A DNA stretch of 64,000 nt from assembly GCF_020880815.1 (NCBI RefSeq), contig NZ_JAJITD010000003.1, positions 372,001 to 436,000 on the forward strand, given 5' to 3'. A model generated the notes under the pieces. That model was given only the letters and a program-made list of their open reading frames with translations, made no database searches and was not told the origin of the DNA. The translations under genes were made by a program, and so were the position numbers. The DNA is from Paraburkholderia sejongensis (lineage in GTDB: Bacteria; Pseudomonadota; Gammaproteobacteria; Burkholderiales; Burkholderiaceae). This document shows, in pieces, positions 8,752 to 16,918 of the stretch (positions are counted from its first letter, which is position 1; each line of letters begins with the position of its first letter).

Positions 8752-9405
8752 TCAGTTTCGTCCTTTACGGTAATAGCCGCGCGACGCGAACGGTCCGGTC
8801 TCGGCGCCGAACACTTCGGCATAACGGTCGCCGAGAGACGCGGAAAATGCATTTTTCAATTCATGGCTGTCGAATGCGACCGCTTCAATGTATTGCGGCT
8901 CGATCACGTCGAACACCAGTACTTCCGCTTGCGGGTCGGTCGGATCGAAAGCTTGCAGGTTTTGCTCGGCGCGGCTCGGCAGATCATCGAGCTGATCGAA
9001 CATCCCGCGAAATGCAGCGACGCCCGTCAGGCTCGCAAGCGGAAGCGCCCTGATTCGATGGTCCGCCGCATTGCGTTGACAGAATCCGCAGTTCTTCTCC
9101 CACAGCACGGCGGAATTAATGCCGAGCACGACCCAACGCTCTTGAGGGTTCATTTGCCGGTACTTGAAGAACATCTTGTGGTTCGGAAACCCGATCGACA
9201 ACGACGCGCCGGCCCGTCGGCCGTCCAGGCGCTGCTCATCGTTGATATTCGGCGCGATGCCGATTTCGGCAGCTTTGGTTACCGAACACAAGCCGTGCGT
9301 CAGGATCGACTCCAGGTTCGAAGCGCGCGTGAAATGCGCGAGCATCGGGATGTTCAGCGCGCCCGCCAGTTCTTCGATTGTTTGCGGCGAAGTACTTTCG
9401 GCCAC
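8752..9405 (-). CDS. darT: DarT-type DNA ADP-ribosyltransferase toxin
   Basis: 217-residue DUF4433/DarT-family protein. These enzymes transfer ADP-ribose from NAD+ to bases in single-stranded DNA. Seen are the NAD-binding opening LAHFTRASNLESILTHGL (His24) and the C-terminal strand AEVLVFD, whose Glu161 matches the family's catalytic glutamate. The interior motif ASLSIGFPNHKMFFKYR also fits. The start is GTG 9405; an ATG at 9345 is possible but would remove about 20 residues. The next gene encodes a NADAR antitoxin and a membrane protein lies 54 bp upstream, all on one strand. Known DarT1 systems defend against phage. Proximity to a VgrG cluster raises the alternative of a T6SS cargo. Confidence 0.85.
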   Translation of the reverse strand: MAESTSPQTIEELAGALNIPMLAHFTRASNLESILTHGLCSVTKAAEIGIAPNINDEQRLDGRRAGASLSIGFPNHKMFFKYRQMNPQERWVVLGINSAVLWEKNCGFCQRNAADHRIRALPLASLTGVAAFRGMFDQLDDLPSRAEQNLQAFDPTDPQAEVLVFDVIEPQYIEAVAFDSHELKNAFSASLGDRYAEVFGAETGPFASRGYYRKGRN

Positions 9406-9459
9406 GGCGGCTACGGGCGCCGTACAAGCGTCGCCCTCCTCGGGGTTTGCGAGATTGAG

Positions 9460-10341
9460 TCAATCGAGTCCCGCCTCGAAGCGTTGAAAGCGTTTCAGGA
9501 TCTCGCCATACCCCCCATCGACCATTTCTTTTTCAAAGATAGCCTTCAGGCGGGGCTTTTTCAGCGTGAGTACGAGCTCTTCGAGATACTGCGCATGTCG
9601 ATCGACAGCCGAATTTACTTTGCGTTGAATGACGGCATCGATCGATGGGTTCGGATCGGTCGGGCGTTGAGCGAGACTGATGCAAACAAACGGCGATGCC
9701 GGGTGCTCTACCTCCCGCTCACTGTTGTGCTCCTTCAGCACACCGAGGACCCGGTCGTAGTTTTTCCGGTACTGCTGCCTGAATTCCTCGCCGCGCGACG
9801 CCAATTCTCGCTCCAGTTTCAGATGCCGTGAAGCACGCTCCAGCGAGTATTTGATATACATCTGCTCGATGCCGCAGGCCTGAGCCAGCGGCGATGCTGC
9901 CCGCTGTGCCGCCTCCTCGGTCTCGATGAACTCGGCGAACTGATGGACCAGCCCGGCAGTCGACGGCGGCGCCGCGGGCCGAAGCGAGACCGCCGGATCG
10001 ATCGTCTCCGGCATGAAGATGGACTTGCCCGGCATCGCAGCCGGGGCAGAGGCAGACTTGGCTTGAGTATTCGATTGTGCCGCAGCGGCCTTTACCGGCG
10101 CAGCAGGAGCGGCAGGTGGCGACGACGGCTGTGCATTCTGTTTCGATGCAGACTCGCCCGGTTTGAAAATCGCATAGGCGGTCCAGATCACAATCAGCTG
10201 CAGCGCGATCAGCGGAGGCCAGAACAGATTAAAAATCGTCAGTGCCGTCCAGATCAGGCTGGCTGTCGTGAGTTGCTTTGGCGCGATGACTCGTACACCA
10301 CCCAACGTTGCAACGATCAACAGCTGATACAGCAATATCAC
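9460..10341 (-). CDS. Membrane-anchored protein of unknown function in the DarT operon
   Basis: 293 residues, no family recognised. The first 60 residues are hydrophobic and suggest two transmembrane segments (LLYQLLIVATLGGV and a stretch through LFWPPLIALQLIVIWTAYAIF). A Pro/Ala/Ser-rich linker follows (about 65-120), and then a charged, helical cytoplasmic region containing MYIKYSLERASRHLKLEREL, probably coiled coil. The start is GTG at 10341 with only a weak ribosome site. It is the first gene of the apparent operon with darT and the NADAR antitoxin. It could be a sensor, anchor or third component, or an unrelated passenger. Confidence 0.7.
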   Translation of the reverse strand: MILLYQLLIVATLGGVRVIAPKQLTTASLIWTALTIFNLFWPPLIALQLIVIWTAYAIFKPGESASKQNAQPSSPPAAPAAPVKAAAAQSNTQAKSASAPAAMPGKSIFMPETIDPAVSLRPAAPPSTAGLVHQFAEFIETEEAAQRAASPLAQACGIEQMYIKYSLERASRHLKLERELASRGEEFRQQYRKNYDRVLGVLKEHNSEREVEHPASPFVCISLAQRPTDPNPSIDAVIQRKVNSAVDRHAQYLEELVLTLKKPRLKAIFEKEMVDGGYGEILKRFQRFEAGLD

Positions 10342-10643
10342 TTGTTACCCCGGGAGAGAGTGGTCGGCAAAGGAAGGAATACTTACCGGCTCGGGTTTGT
10401 CGATCGCTGGCCGGAATCGCGCGGTGACCGGTATGCACGAAGCGCGGAGGTTGCATATCCCGGGTTCTTTTCGCCGCCGAAGTATATAGGAACACGGAAC
10501 AAGTTAATGCATGCGAATTCCGCACAATTGCAGATGCATTACCGGAGTGGGTAGTTGACGGCGCACACAGGTTCGCCGCTGGGGCCACAAAGACTTGGCG
10601 ACACCTCGCGGCGAAATGAGATTCTCCACCATAAACATTTCAC
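10342..10643. promoter_or_regulatory. Promoter region of the DarT module with an inverted repeat
   Basis: A 302-bp gene-free stretch. It holds a perfect 8-bp inverted repeat TAATGCAT (10505-10512) and ATGCATTA (10534-10541) with a 21-bp spacer. A possible minus-strand -10 element (TATATA at 10483-10488) lies between the repeat and the first gene of the operon. The repeat could bind an autoregulator. No -35 element could be fixed with confidence. Confidence 0.45.
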
Positions 10644-11897
10644 TCATCGTCCGCGCTCAAGCCAGCGCCGCTGACGCCACGACGGTGCCGCGCAATCGAA
10701 CACGACCCTGTCCGCTCGCAACAGACAGCTCCAATACGCCGCAGCGACTCGCTGCCGTTGATAGCCATCCTGCAGTACCTGAACGCAGTGTGCCCCTGAC
10801 AACGGCGCACCGACGAAATACCGCCCGCCAGCCTGGAAACGATGCGCGTTTTCGTGCCACCATCGCGCCACTTTCTCAGAGTCGGGCCACGGCAACCCAA
10901 AATCCTCGTCGAGCGCAACAAGATTGTCATGAGGATCATCGTTCGGACCGTCTTCAATGTTCTCCGGAGGCTTCCGATCGAGATCGAGCCAGGCAAGGTC
11001 GGCTCCGGTGATCCAGCTGAACGCCTCACCCGCGAGGCGCGTCAGCCGCAAGTCAGACATCAGGCCGATCAGCCACGGCACGTAGCTGGGGTCGCAGGCT
11101 GCCGCGACGCACCGTATCAGATCGCGGACATGGCCGCGGTCCTTCGCTATCTCCGCAAGCAAAGCATGCGCGGCACGAAGCTCCATAGCCATCAGCGCTA
11201 GTTGCAGAGGACTGCGGCCAGGCGATACCGGTCCACTATCCGACTCGACGAGCTTCGCAAGCGCAGCATGCCGGTCGCCGAGCAGCACGCCTGACCATGC
11301 CGCCCAGAAACGGCATCGCTCATCGGTATCGTCAAGCGAGCTTATACAAAATGGCAAAAGATCGACTCGGCCGAGATCGCCCGCCACCTGCAATGCCTTT
11401 GCACGAAGGATCGGCGCCGGGTCGACGATCGCCGTGTCCAGCGGCTTGCCTGGATCGACGCGGTGCATCGCGCAAGCAGCCATGCCCACCATGCGCCGGA
11501 ACGGGTTGGCGGATTGCAACATCCGGCCGACCAGACCGACCAGTTGCGGGCCGCTGACCCATCCAAAAGCGGCGATCAAACCCTTTCTGGCATCGGGAAG
11601 CGTCTGCGCAATCGACAAGAGCTTTTCGACCGCCGGCTCATTTGCATCTTCAATGGCGCGTACCGTTGCCGTGAATATCGCGCCCGCGCTCGCTGTCGCC
11701 AGCGCTGCTTCGCAAAACTTCCAACCCACCTCGCCTGCTACCGCAATGCCGTCGAGGTGCGCGGCAATACGTTCATCGAAACGACCTATATGGCGGATCT
11801 TTACATGAGGCGCTCGCACCAGCATCGAACGCGTACTCCATAGGTCCGCCGCGTCCTCGACGTGCCTCGACACGATCGGGAGGATCGGCGTCGCCAT
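10644..11897 (-). CDS. TIGR02270-family protein, T6SS VgrG-cluster associated
   Basis: 417-residue soluble protein with the features of TIGR02270 proteins: an N-terminal HVEDAADLWSTRSMLVRAPH segment, helical HEAT-like repeats in the middle (such as PAPILRAKALQVAGDLGR) and a C-terminal region rich in Trp (VARWWHENAHRF). Such proteins are regularly found beside vgrG, DUF6484 and DUF2169 genes in Proteobacteria. An adaptor or loading role for effectors is suspected but not proven. ATG 11897 starts the gene. An IS remnant separates it from DUF6484 and vgrG, which are on the same strand. Confidence 0.75.
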   Translation of the reverse strand: MATPILPIVSRHVEDAADLWSTRSMLVRAPHVKIRHIGRFDERIAAHLDGIAVAGEVGWKFCEAALATASAGAIFTATVRAIEDANEPAVEKLLSIAQTLPDARKGLIAAFGWVSGPQLVGLVGRMLQSANPFRRMVGMAACAMHRVDPGKPLDTAIVDPAPILRAKALQVAGDLGRVDLLPFCISSLDDTDERCRFWAAWSGVLLGDRHAALAKLVESDSGPVSPGRSPLQLALMAMELRAAHALLAEIAKDRGHVRDLIRCVAAACDPSYVPWLIGLMSDLRLTRLAGEAFSWITGADLAWLDLDRKPPENIEDGPNDDPHDNLVALDEDFGLPWPDSEKVARWWHENAHRFQAGGRYFVGAPLSGAHCVQVLQDGYQRQRVAAAYWSCLLRADRVVFDCAAPSWRQRRWLERGR

Positions 11898-12129
11898 CGT
11901 CAGCCCCTCGCCACGCGAGCCATCCCCTCGGTTCGACCGGATGACGAACGATCACTTTGGGCCTCGCCTTGACGGCCCTCGAGTCAACGATCGTCCGCGA
12001 CGATCAGGGGCTTTCCCGCCAGATTAGAAATCGAAAACTTCGACCACGTGGCGGCCCGCCACTCCGCTACCGAACCAGCGACAGCGCCCATTGATAGACG
12101 TTGCCCGGATCCCGCCGCGGCTCACGCCG

Positions 12130-12570
12130 TCAACACGATCGCGGGCGGCGTCGAGGCGGTGCCCTCGCCGGTTCGCCGGGCGCATCCGGACCGTGTGCGA
12201 CCGGCGACTTCCGGCCCAGCTTTCTCGGCGCCGCCGAGCGAACAGAGATCGCATCGACAGCCACGCGAGAGAAGTCGATCCGGTCTGCCGCCCGCAACTT
12301 CGCGAGCAGAATGCCGTGCAGCGGATCCCACACACCGGCCCGTTGCCACTCGCGTAAGCGGCGCCAGCAACTGATGCCCGATCCACAACCCATTTCGGCG
12401 GGCAGATCGCTCCAGCGAATGCCGCTCTTCAGCACGAACAGAATGCCGGTCAGCGCGGCCCGATCCCCCACGGGCTTCCGGCCGGGGTACCGGAAGCGCC
12501 TGGGTTTGGCCGCCGGTAAAAGCGGCTCGATCAACGCCCACAGTTCGTCATCGATGATTGCCTTGGCCAT
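12130..12570 (-). pseudogene. IS5-family transposase remnant
   Basis: Starting at ATG 12570, the first 112 residues match the N-terminal half of IS5/IS427-type transposases: MAKAIIDDELWALIEPLLP, GRKPVGDRAALTGILFVLKS, GIRWSDLPAEMGCGSGISCW and the catalytic-region start FSRAVAV-like VAVDAISVRS. After that the frame degenerates into Arg/Pro-rich sequence and stops at 12130. The second half, with the remaining DDE residues, is absent. Decayed sequence continues to about 12044. No terminal inverted repeats were identified. It is a non-functional remnant marking past insertion inside the VgrG accessory cluster. Confidence 0.8.
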
Positions 12571-12680
12571 CTCCTCGGTCCGCCTTCGCAACGGCCGGTT
12601 ACACCGCGTCGCGGTTGAGCTGACAGAACACGAAGCTCTGCGTGGAGCGTCCTCGAAGCGCGCCTGCCGATCGGGGGGCT

Positions 12681-13223
12681 TCAGTTGAGTTGTACCGACC
12701 CGCCCGTGATGCGATTCGCTCCAGACGAACGGCTCGACACATACGTGCCCCTGATCAGCACTTTTCCCGCCCTGGTGAGCGTGATGGAGGCGTTGCCGCA
12801 ACGAAGCACCAGCTGCTCGCGCGCGCTCACGATCAATCGCTCGCCGTCCACATCGACTTCCACGTTTCCAACTGCGGTACGGGACGGCGCAACACCACCT
12901 TCGTGCAACACGCCAATGATCACCGGCCGCCGAGGATCCGCGTCCTCGAACAGCAGCGCGACCCGGAATCCTATATGCGCCTCATGCAGATCGACGAGCG
13001 TCTGCGCTGCGAGCGCAGCCGTTCCTTCCTGAGCGGCATGGCGAACCAGCGGCGTATGCCCCTCTTCGGCGATGGCGAGGAGTTCGCCGATCATCAACCT
13101 GGAAAACGCACCGGACAAGCGGGGTTTGCGCGACGGCTGTGTCCGCGTGCTGCGTACCGGGTCTTCGCGAGGCTCGTTAGCTGGCGCGAACTCGTCATAT
13201 TCCATCCGGTCTCGACCACTCAT
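12681..13223 (-). CDS. DUF6484 domain protein, VgrG-linked
   Basis: 180-residue protein with the DUF6484 pattern: GELLAIAEEGHTPLVRH, then the beta-rich GFRVALLFEDADPRRPVIIGVL and a C-terminal LTRAGKVLIRGTYVSSRSSGANRI. DUF6484 genes occur next to vgrG and are thought to help effector loading. I chose ATG 13223 because GGAGG lies 6 bp upstream; a start at 13241 would precede that site. The gene follows vgrG by 25 bp and is co-transcribed with it. Biochemical function is not established. Confidence 0.82.
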   Translation of the reverse strand: MSGRDRMEYDEFAPANEPREDPVRSTRTQPSRKPRLSGAFSRLMIGELLAIAEEGHTPLVRHAAQEGTAALAAQTLVDLHEAHIGFRVALLFEDADPRRPVIIGVLHEGGVAPSRTAVGNVEVDVDGERLIVSAREQLVLRCGNASITLTRAGKVLIRGTYVSSRSSGANRITGGSVQLN

Positions 13224-13248
13224 TGAAACCTCCGTCAGCATCGCCTCG

Positions 13249-15591
13249 TCAATTCTGCAAGATCTTCGATCCTTTCATCACGATATCGCTGCTCGCTTTG
13301 GCATTGATCTTGCCGCTGCCATCGACGGTAATGTCCTTGCCCTTGATCACGATCGTCCCATCCTTCTTCATGCTGATGCTGGCGCTGCCGGTGGTAATCG
13401 TGAACGATTCGCCCGCATTCATGGTGATGTTCTTGCCGACCTTAAGGGCATCATCCTCACTCACTGAAGTGGTGCGCCCCTTGCTGACCGTGCTCGTCTG
13501 AGCGCCGCTAATGGCTTCGCTCGCGTCGGCCGCCACGGTCGTAGTCTGGCCTCCGGCGACATCGATCGACCGATCGCCCGCAACGCTAGTCGACTGATTC
13601 CCGCCGGTGACGAACTTCTGATCTCCGGCGACATTCGTCGTCTGAGTCGTCCCTACCGTCATGACGTGATGTGCCCCAATGGTCTCCGCCAGATACGCGC
13701 CTACGGTCACCGCCTGAAATATTCCCACCGATACCTGTCGCGCGCCGCCCACGGTAATCGTTTCATTGACCCCTACGGTATGGGTCCGTTGCAACGCGAC
13801 GGTTGAAGTCTCGCTCGCCTCGACTGTCTTCGTGCGATTAGCCATGATCGTGATTTTTTCATTGGCCCCAACCGTCTCGGTGCGGTTGACGCCAATCGCA
13901 GTCGTTTCGTTGTTCCCCACTGTCCTCGAGCAGTCATGCTTCACCTGGGTGGTCTCGTCGTGGTCCACGGTTCTTTTGCGATCGTGCCCGACCCAATGCG
14001 TCTCGTCGTGCTCCACTTCGATGTCCTGATTCTTCTCCGCATGGAGCAATACCTGCTCGGCACCCTTCTTGTCCTCGAAACGCAGTTCGTTACAGTTCGC
14101 GCCGCTGCCGCCCTTGCTCGAGCGGCTCTTGATCCCCGATTGCGTCATATTCGCGGGCAGTTCGTAAGGCGGCATCTGCTCAGCGTTGTAGACCCGCCCG
14201 GTAATGATCGGCCGGTCGGGATCGCCCTCCAGAAAATCGACGATTACTTCCTGTCCGATCCGTGGAATCGCGACGGCACCCCAGCCCTTGCCCGCCCACA
14301 GTTGCGACACGCGTATCCAGCACGAACTGTTCTCGTCGCGCTTGCCGAGGCGGTCCCAGAAGAACTGCACTTTCACGCGCCCATAGCTGTCGGCGTAAAT
14401 CTCGTCCCCTCCAGGTCCGACCACGGCCGCGGTCTGCGGCCCCTGCACGAACGGCTTGCGCGTGATTCGCGCCGGTGCGAAAGGCTGTTTCGCGTCGATC
14501 GCCGAAAACCAGCATTCGCATCGATTTGACTGGCTGCCTTCGAATGCTTCGTAATCGGCCAGGTCGATTTCGTAACGCGTGCGCGTCACCAGATACTCAA
14601 TGTTCTGATCGGAGCGTGGATGGCGCTCCAGCTTCAACAGGCTCCCAACGCGCACGCTCATGCTGTTGGTGCGCGCGTCCACCTGGTGCCAGTTGATTGC
14701 CTCGGCCGCGCCCGGCGATGACGGTTCGGCCCACCACTCATCGGCGCGCGTCCTTGCCCGGCTTTCGCCATGATCGGGATCGACATATCCACCGGGATAG
14801 TCGAAGTGCTCGAGATCCCCGAACCCATCGAAGCCTGGCATGCTCTTGACCGCCTTTTTCTGCAGCGGCCGCGAAGGATGCTTGAAGTCGTAGTCGGTCA
14901 TCACCCAATGATGTGTCTCGATCTCGCGACGGGTCTTCCAATCGCTCACGTATTCAGCGCCTGGCGCTGCGCCAAGTACCGCGCCGTAGGGAAGCGACTC
15001 GCATCCCGGCGCGCTTTCATGGGTCGCGAGCGTGTCGGTCAGGATCAGCGACTCCTTCCCGTCGCGATCCTGATACCAGTAATAGATCCCTTCATCCTCC
15101 AGCAGTCGGCTCACGAAATTGAAGTCGGATTCGCGATACTGCACGCAATATTCGCGCGCGGGATGCTTGCGCGTGTTCGCCTTCCATTTGATCTCGCCGA
15201 AGTCCACGCTCTTGTAGACCGGGTCCGCGAAAATGGCCTTGACGATATCCTCGACGCTCTTGTTCTGGAAGATCCGGCAATTAGTGCGACGCGTGAGCAA
15301 CCAGAGCCACGGTCTGACCGCGGCCTCATACACATGCATGCGGCCCCGCATGCCGGTCTGCCTGAATGCGACGACATAACCGGGGAAGATCCGCGGCTTG
15401 AGCTTGGGCACATGCAGCGACACCGTGATGCGCTTTCCGAGGATGCGCCGGAAATCGATGTCCGGGCGCTTCGACAGCAGCGTCAGGTCGCAACTGAACA
15501 TGCGCCCCAGTTCCGCCGTGGCGCGCATGCTCAGGAACAGCAGATCGTCGCCAAGCGGCGTGTCGATTGTGACGAGCCCGGGCTGGGCCAT
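13249..15591 (-). CDS. tssI: T6SS spike protein VgrG (TssI)
   Basis: 780-residue VgrG. It forms the trimeric spike that tips the Hcp tube. The N-terminal gp27-like domain, the gp5-like OB fold (VKVQFFWDRLGKRDENSSCWIRV, WAGKGWGAVAIPRIGQEVIV, EGDPDRPIITGRVYN) and the C-terminal beta-helix are all visible. The beta-helix is built from many short repeats of the type VGVNETITVG between residues of about 520 and 740. It ends normally, with no fused toxin domain, so effectors must be loaded as cargo. Start is ATG 15591 with GGAGA upstream; an upstream in-frame start at 15732 gives non-VgrG sequence. Confidence 0.96.
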   Translation of the reverse strand: MAQPGLVTIDTPLGDDLLFLSMRATAELGRMFSCDLTLLSKRPDIDFRRILGKRITVSLHVPKLKPRIFPGYVVAFRQTGMRGRMHVYEAAVRPWLWLLTRRTNCRIFQNKSVEDIVKAIFADPVYKSVDFGEIKWKANTRKHPAREYCVQYRESDFNFVSRLLEDEGIYYWYQDRDGKESLILTDTLATHESAPGCESLPYGAVLGAAPGAEYVSDWKTRREIETHHWVMTDYDFKHPSRPLQKKAVKSMPGFDGFGDLEHFDYPGGYVDPDHGESRARTRADEWWAEPSSPGAAEAINWHQVDARTNSMSVRVGSLLKLERHPRSDQNIEYLVTRTRYEIDLADYEAFEGSQSNRCECWFSAIDAKQPFAPARITRKPFVQGPQTAAVVGPGGDEIYADSYGRVKVQFFWDRLGKRDENSSCWIRVSQLWAGKGWGAVAIPRIGQEVIVDFLEGDPDRPIITGRVYNAEQMPPYELPANMTQSGIKSRSSKGGSGANCNELRFEDKKGAEQVLLHAEKNQDIEVEHDETHWVGHDRKRTVDHDETTQVKHDCSRTVGNNETTAIGVNRTETVGANEKITIMANRTKTVEASETSTVALQRTHTVGVNETITVGGARQVSVGIFQAVTVGAYLAETIGAHHVMTVGTTQTTNVAGDQKFVTGGNQSTSVAGDRSIDVAGGQTTTVAADASEAISGAQTSTVSKGRTTSVSEDDALKVGKNITMNAGESFTITTGSASISMKKDGTIVIKGKDITVDGSGKINAKASSDIVMKGSKILQN

Positions 15592-15625
15592 AATCGGTGT
15601 CTCCGGCGGCGCACCTGTGCCGCAC

Positions 15626-16108
15626 TCAACGGACGTCCATGCTCTTGACGTTCCAGCCGCACTTGCTTGAAGCTTGCGGCTTGCCTTTGTCGTCCAGCGC
15701 CTTGTGCTCGTACTCGATGTCGTGGAACGCAAGCGTCACGGTCTCCTGAACGAGCCCTTCTGGCGTCGTCCCGTGCTTGACCGACGTCACCATCACCCCC
15801 TTCAAGGTAACGGTGAGGTATTCCTGTTGCCCCTCGCCGGCTACAAAGACCGTCAGCTTGCCATCGTCAAGGTGGGTTCCTTTCGCGCACGCCATCATCA
15901 GCGCCGTTGAAGCCGTGTCGTAGTCGTGGACGAAAGTCAGTTCGTCGGGGATCGCCTTGCCGACCGACAGGCCTGCCGCCGTCGATGAACTACTCGCGTT
16001 CTGGACGCCCCACTGCCAGCCCACCAGTTCGATCTGGTCTTCTGCTTTCTTGTGTTTCGATTGGCCCTTTATGTTTTTTAGTTTCAAAAAACTATCGTGT
16101 GTCCGCAT
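15626..16108 (-). CDS. hcp: Hcp-family tube/effector protein (Hcp1)
   Basis: 160-residue Hcp. It has the conserved opening HDSFLKLKNIKGQSKHKKAED, the IELVGWQWGVQN strand and the C-terminal ETVTLAFHDIEYEH segment of the hexameric ring fold. ATG 16108 follows GGGAG. It lies 34 bp upstream of vgrG on the same strand, forming an hcp-vgrG-DUF6484 unit. It may be the tube protein or a cognate Hcp for this VgrG; a second, more divergent Hcp begins the tssE operon. Confidence 0.93.
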   Translation of the reverse strand: MRTHDSFLKLKNIKGQSKHKKAEDQIELVGWQWGVQNASSSSTAAGLSVGKAIPDELTFVHDYDTASTALMMACAKGTHLDDGKLTVFVAGEGQQEYLTVTLKGVMVTSVKHGTTPEGLVQETVTLAFHDIEYEHKALDDKGKPQASSKCGWNVKSMDVR

Positions 16109-16288
16109 GGCTCGCTCCCGGTGATACGCCGACGCCCTGAGGTTCCCTGGCGACGCTGCTAGGTAAACGAAACGTCCGGCGCATTTTTGAAACGGCAGGT
16201 ATTCAAAAACGCATGCGCTCGACCGTCTTTGCTTCGATACCGGTCGAACGGCCACGCAAGTGACCACCCCACGTCGAGGGCCCTGGCG
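16109..16288. promoter_or_regulatory. Divergent promoter region between the two hcp genes
   Basis: 180 bp between the divergent hcp genes. It contains the perfect 8-bp inverted repeat TTTTTGAA (16184-16191) and TTCAAAAA (16202-16209) with a 10-bp spacer, a strong candidate operator. I found no good sigma54 -24/-12 element and no consensus sigma70 promoter. Confidence 0.45.
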
Positions 16289-16885
16289 ATGCCGAACTCC
16301 GATGCTTTGCCGCAGGCCGCAAGCCGTCTCACACTGGAATATCTGCACCAGTTCGACTCGCTCGCGCTCGTCGCATCTGACGACATGTTTCTCCACATCA
16401 TCCCGAAGCGCAGTAACACGCCGCTCAAGGGCGAAGCCCCGCCGCGCGGAAACTGGGAGACGCCGATGCAAATTCACGGCTGGCGCTGGGCCCAGGGTTA
16501 CGACACCTGCCATCCTGGCCAGGCGCTCAACGCGAACGACATGCGCGTGACCGATCTGTCCGTGATCAAGGTGGTCGATGCCGCTTCCCCCGCTATCGCA
16601 AAGCTGTGCGCGCAGGCCGAGCCGCTCGCGCTGGCGCATATCAAGTGCTTCAAGTCCGGTGGACCGGACGACGGCGTGCAGATCGAATTCCTGTCGATGA
16701 AGCTCGAGGACGCGTATATCCGCAACTACCATGTCTACACGAGTCCCCGCCTGATGCGGGCGTGCGAAATGTTCGATATCTCGGCCTGCACGCTGACCAT
16801 GACCTACGCACCGCAAACGAAGACCGGCAGCCGCGGCGCTGAAGTGAAATACACGCTCGACGTCGCCGCACGGCGGGTGACGTGA
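16289..16885 (+). CDS. tssD: Divergent Hcp-family protein (Hcp2) at the head of the tssE operon
   Basis: 198 residues with an Hcp-like core: DDMFLHIIPKRSNTPLKGEA, METPMQIHGWRWAQGYD-type strand (seen as TPMQIHGWRWAQGYD) and a C-terminal RACEMFDISACTLTMTYAPQ strand. About 30 extra residues precede the fold. ATG 16289 is preceded by GAGGG; a longer frame from 16187 has no Hcp similarity. The gene occupies the usual tssD slot before tssE, yet it is clearly more divergent than Hcp1. It could be the structural tube subunit or a specialised Hcp. Confidence 0.82.
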   Translation: MPNSDALPQAASRLTLEYLHQFDSLALVASDDMFLHIIPKRSNTPLKGEAPPRGNWETPMQIHGWRWAQGYDTCHPGQALNANDMRVTDLSVIKVVDAASPAIAKLCAQAEPLALAHIKCFKSGGPDDGVQIEFLSMKLEDAYIRNYHVYTSPRLMRACEMFDISACTLTMTYAPQTKTGSRGAEVKYTLDVAARRVT

Positions 16886-16918
16886 CCGGGCCCGGCGCCA
16901 CGTGTTCGAGGAGCGCTC

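Noticed and set aside
13400..14050. Regular short repeats on DNA level that could suggest a CRISPR array or satellite
   Set aside because: They encode the repeating beta-helix of VgrG, vary in sequence and have no spacers.
16120..16180. Possible sigma54 promoter (TGGC...TGCT) in the hcp divergent region
   Set aside because: Spacing between the GG and GC elements is two bases too short for a -24/-12 promoter.
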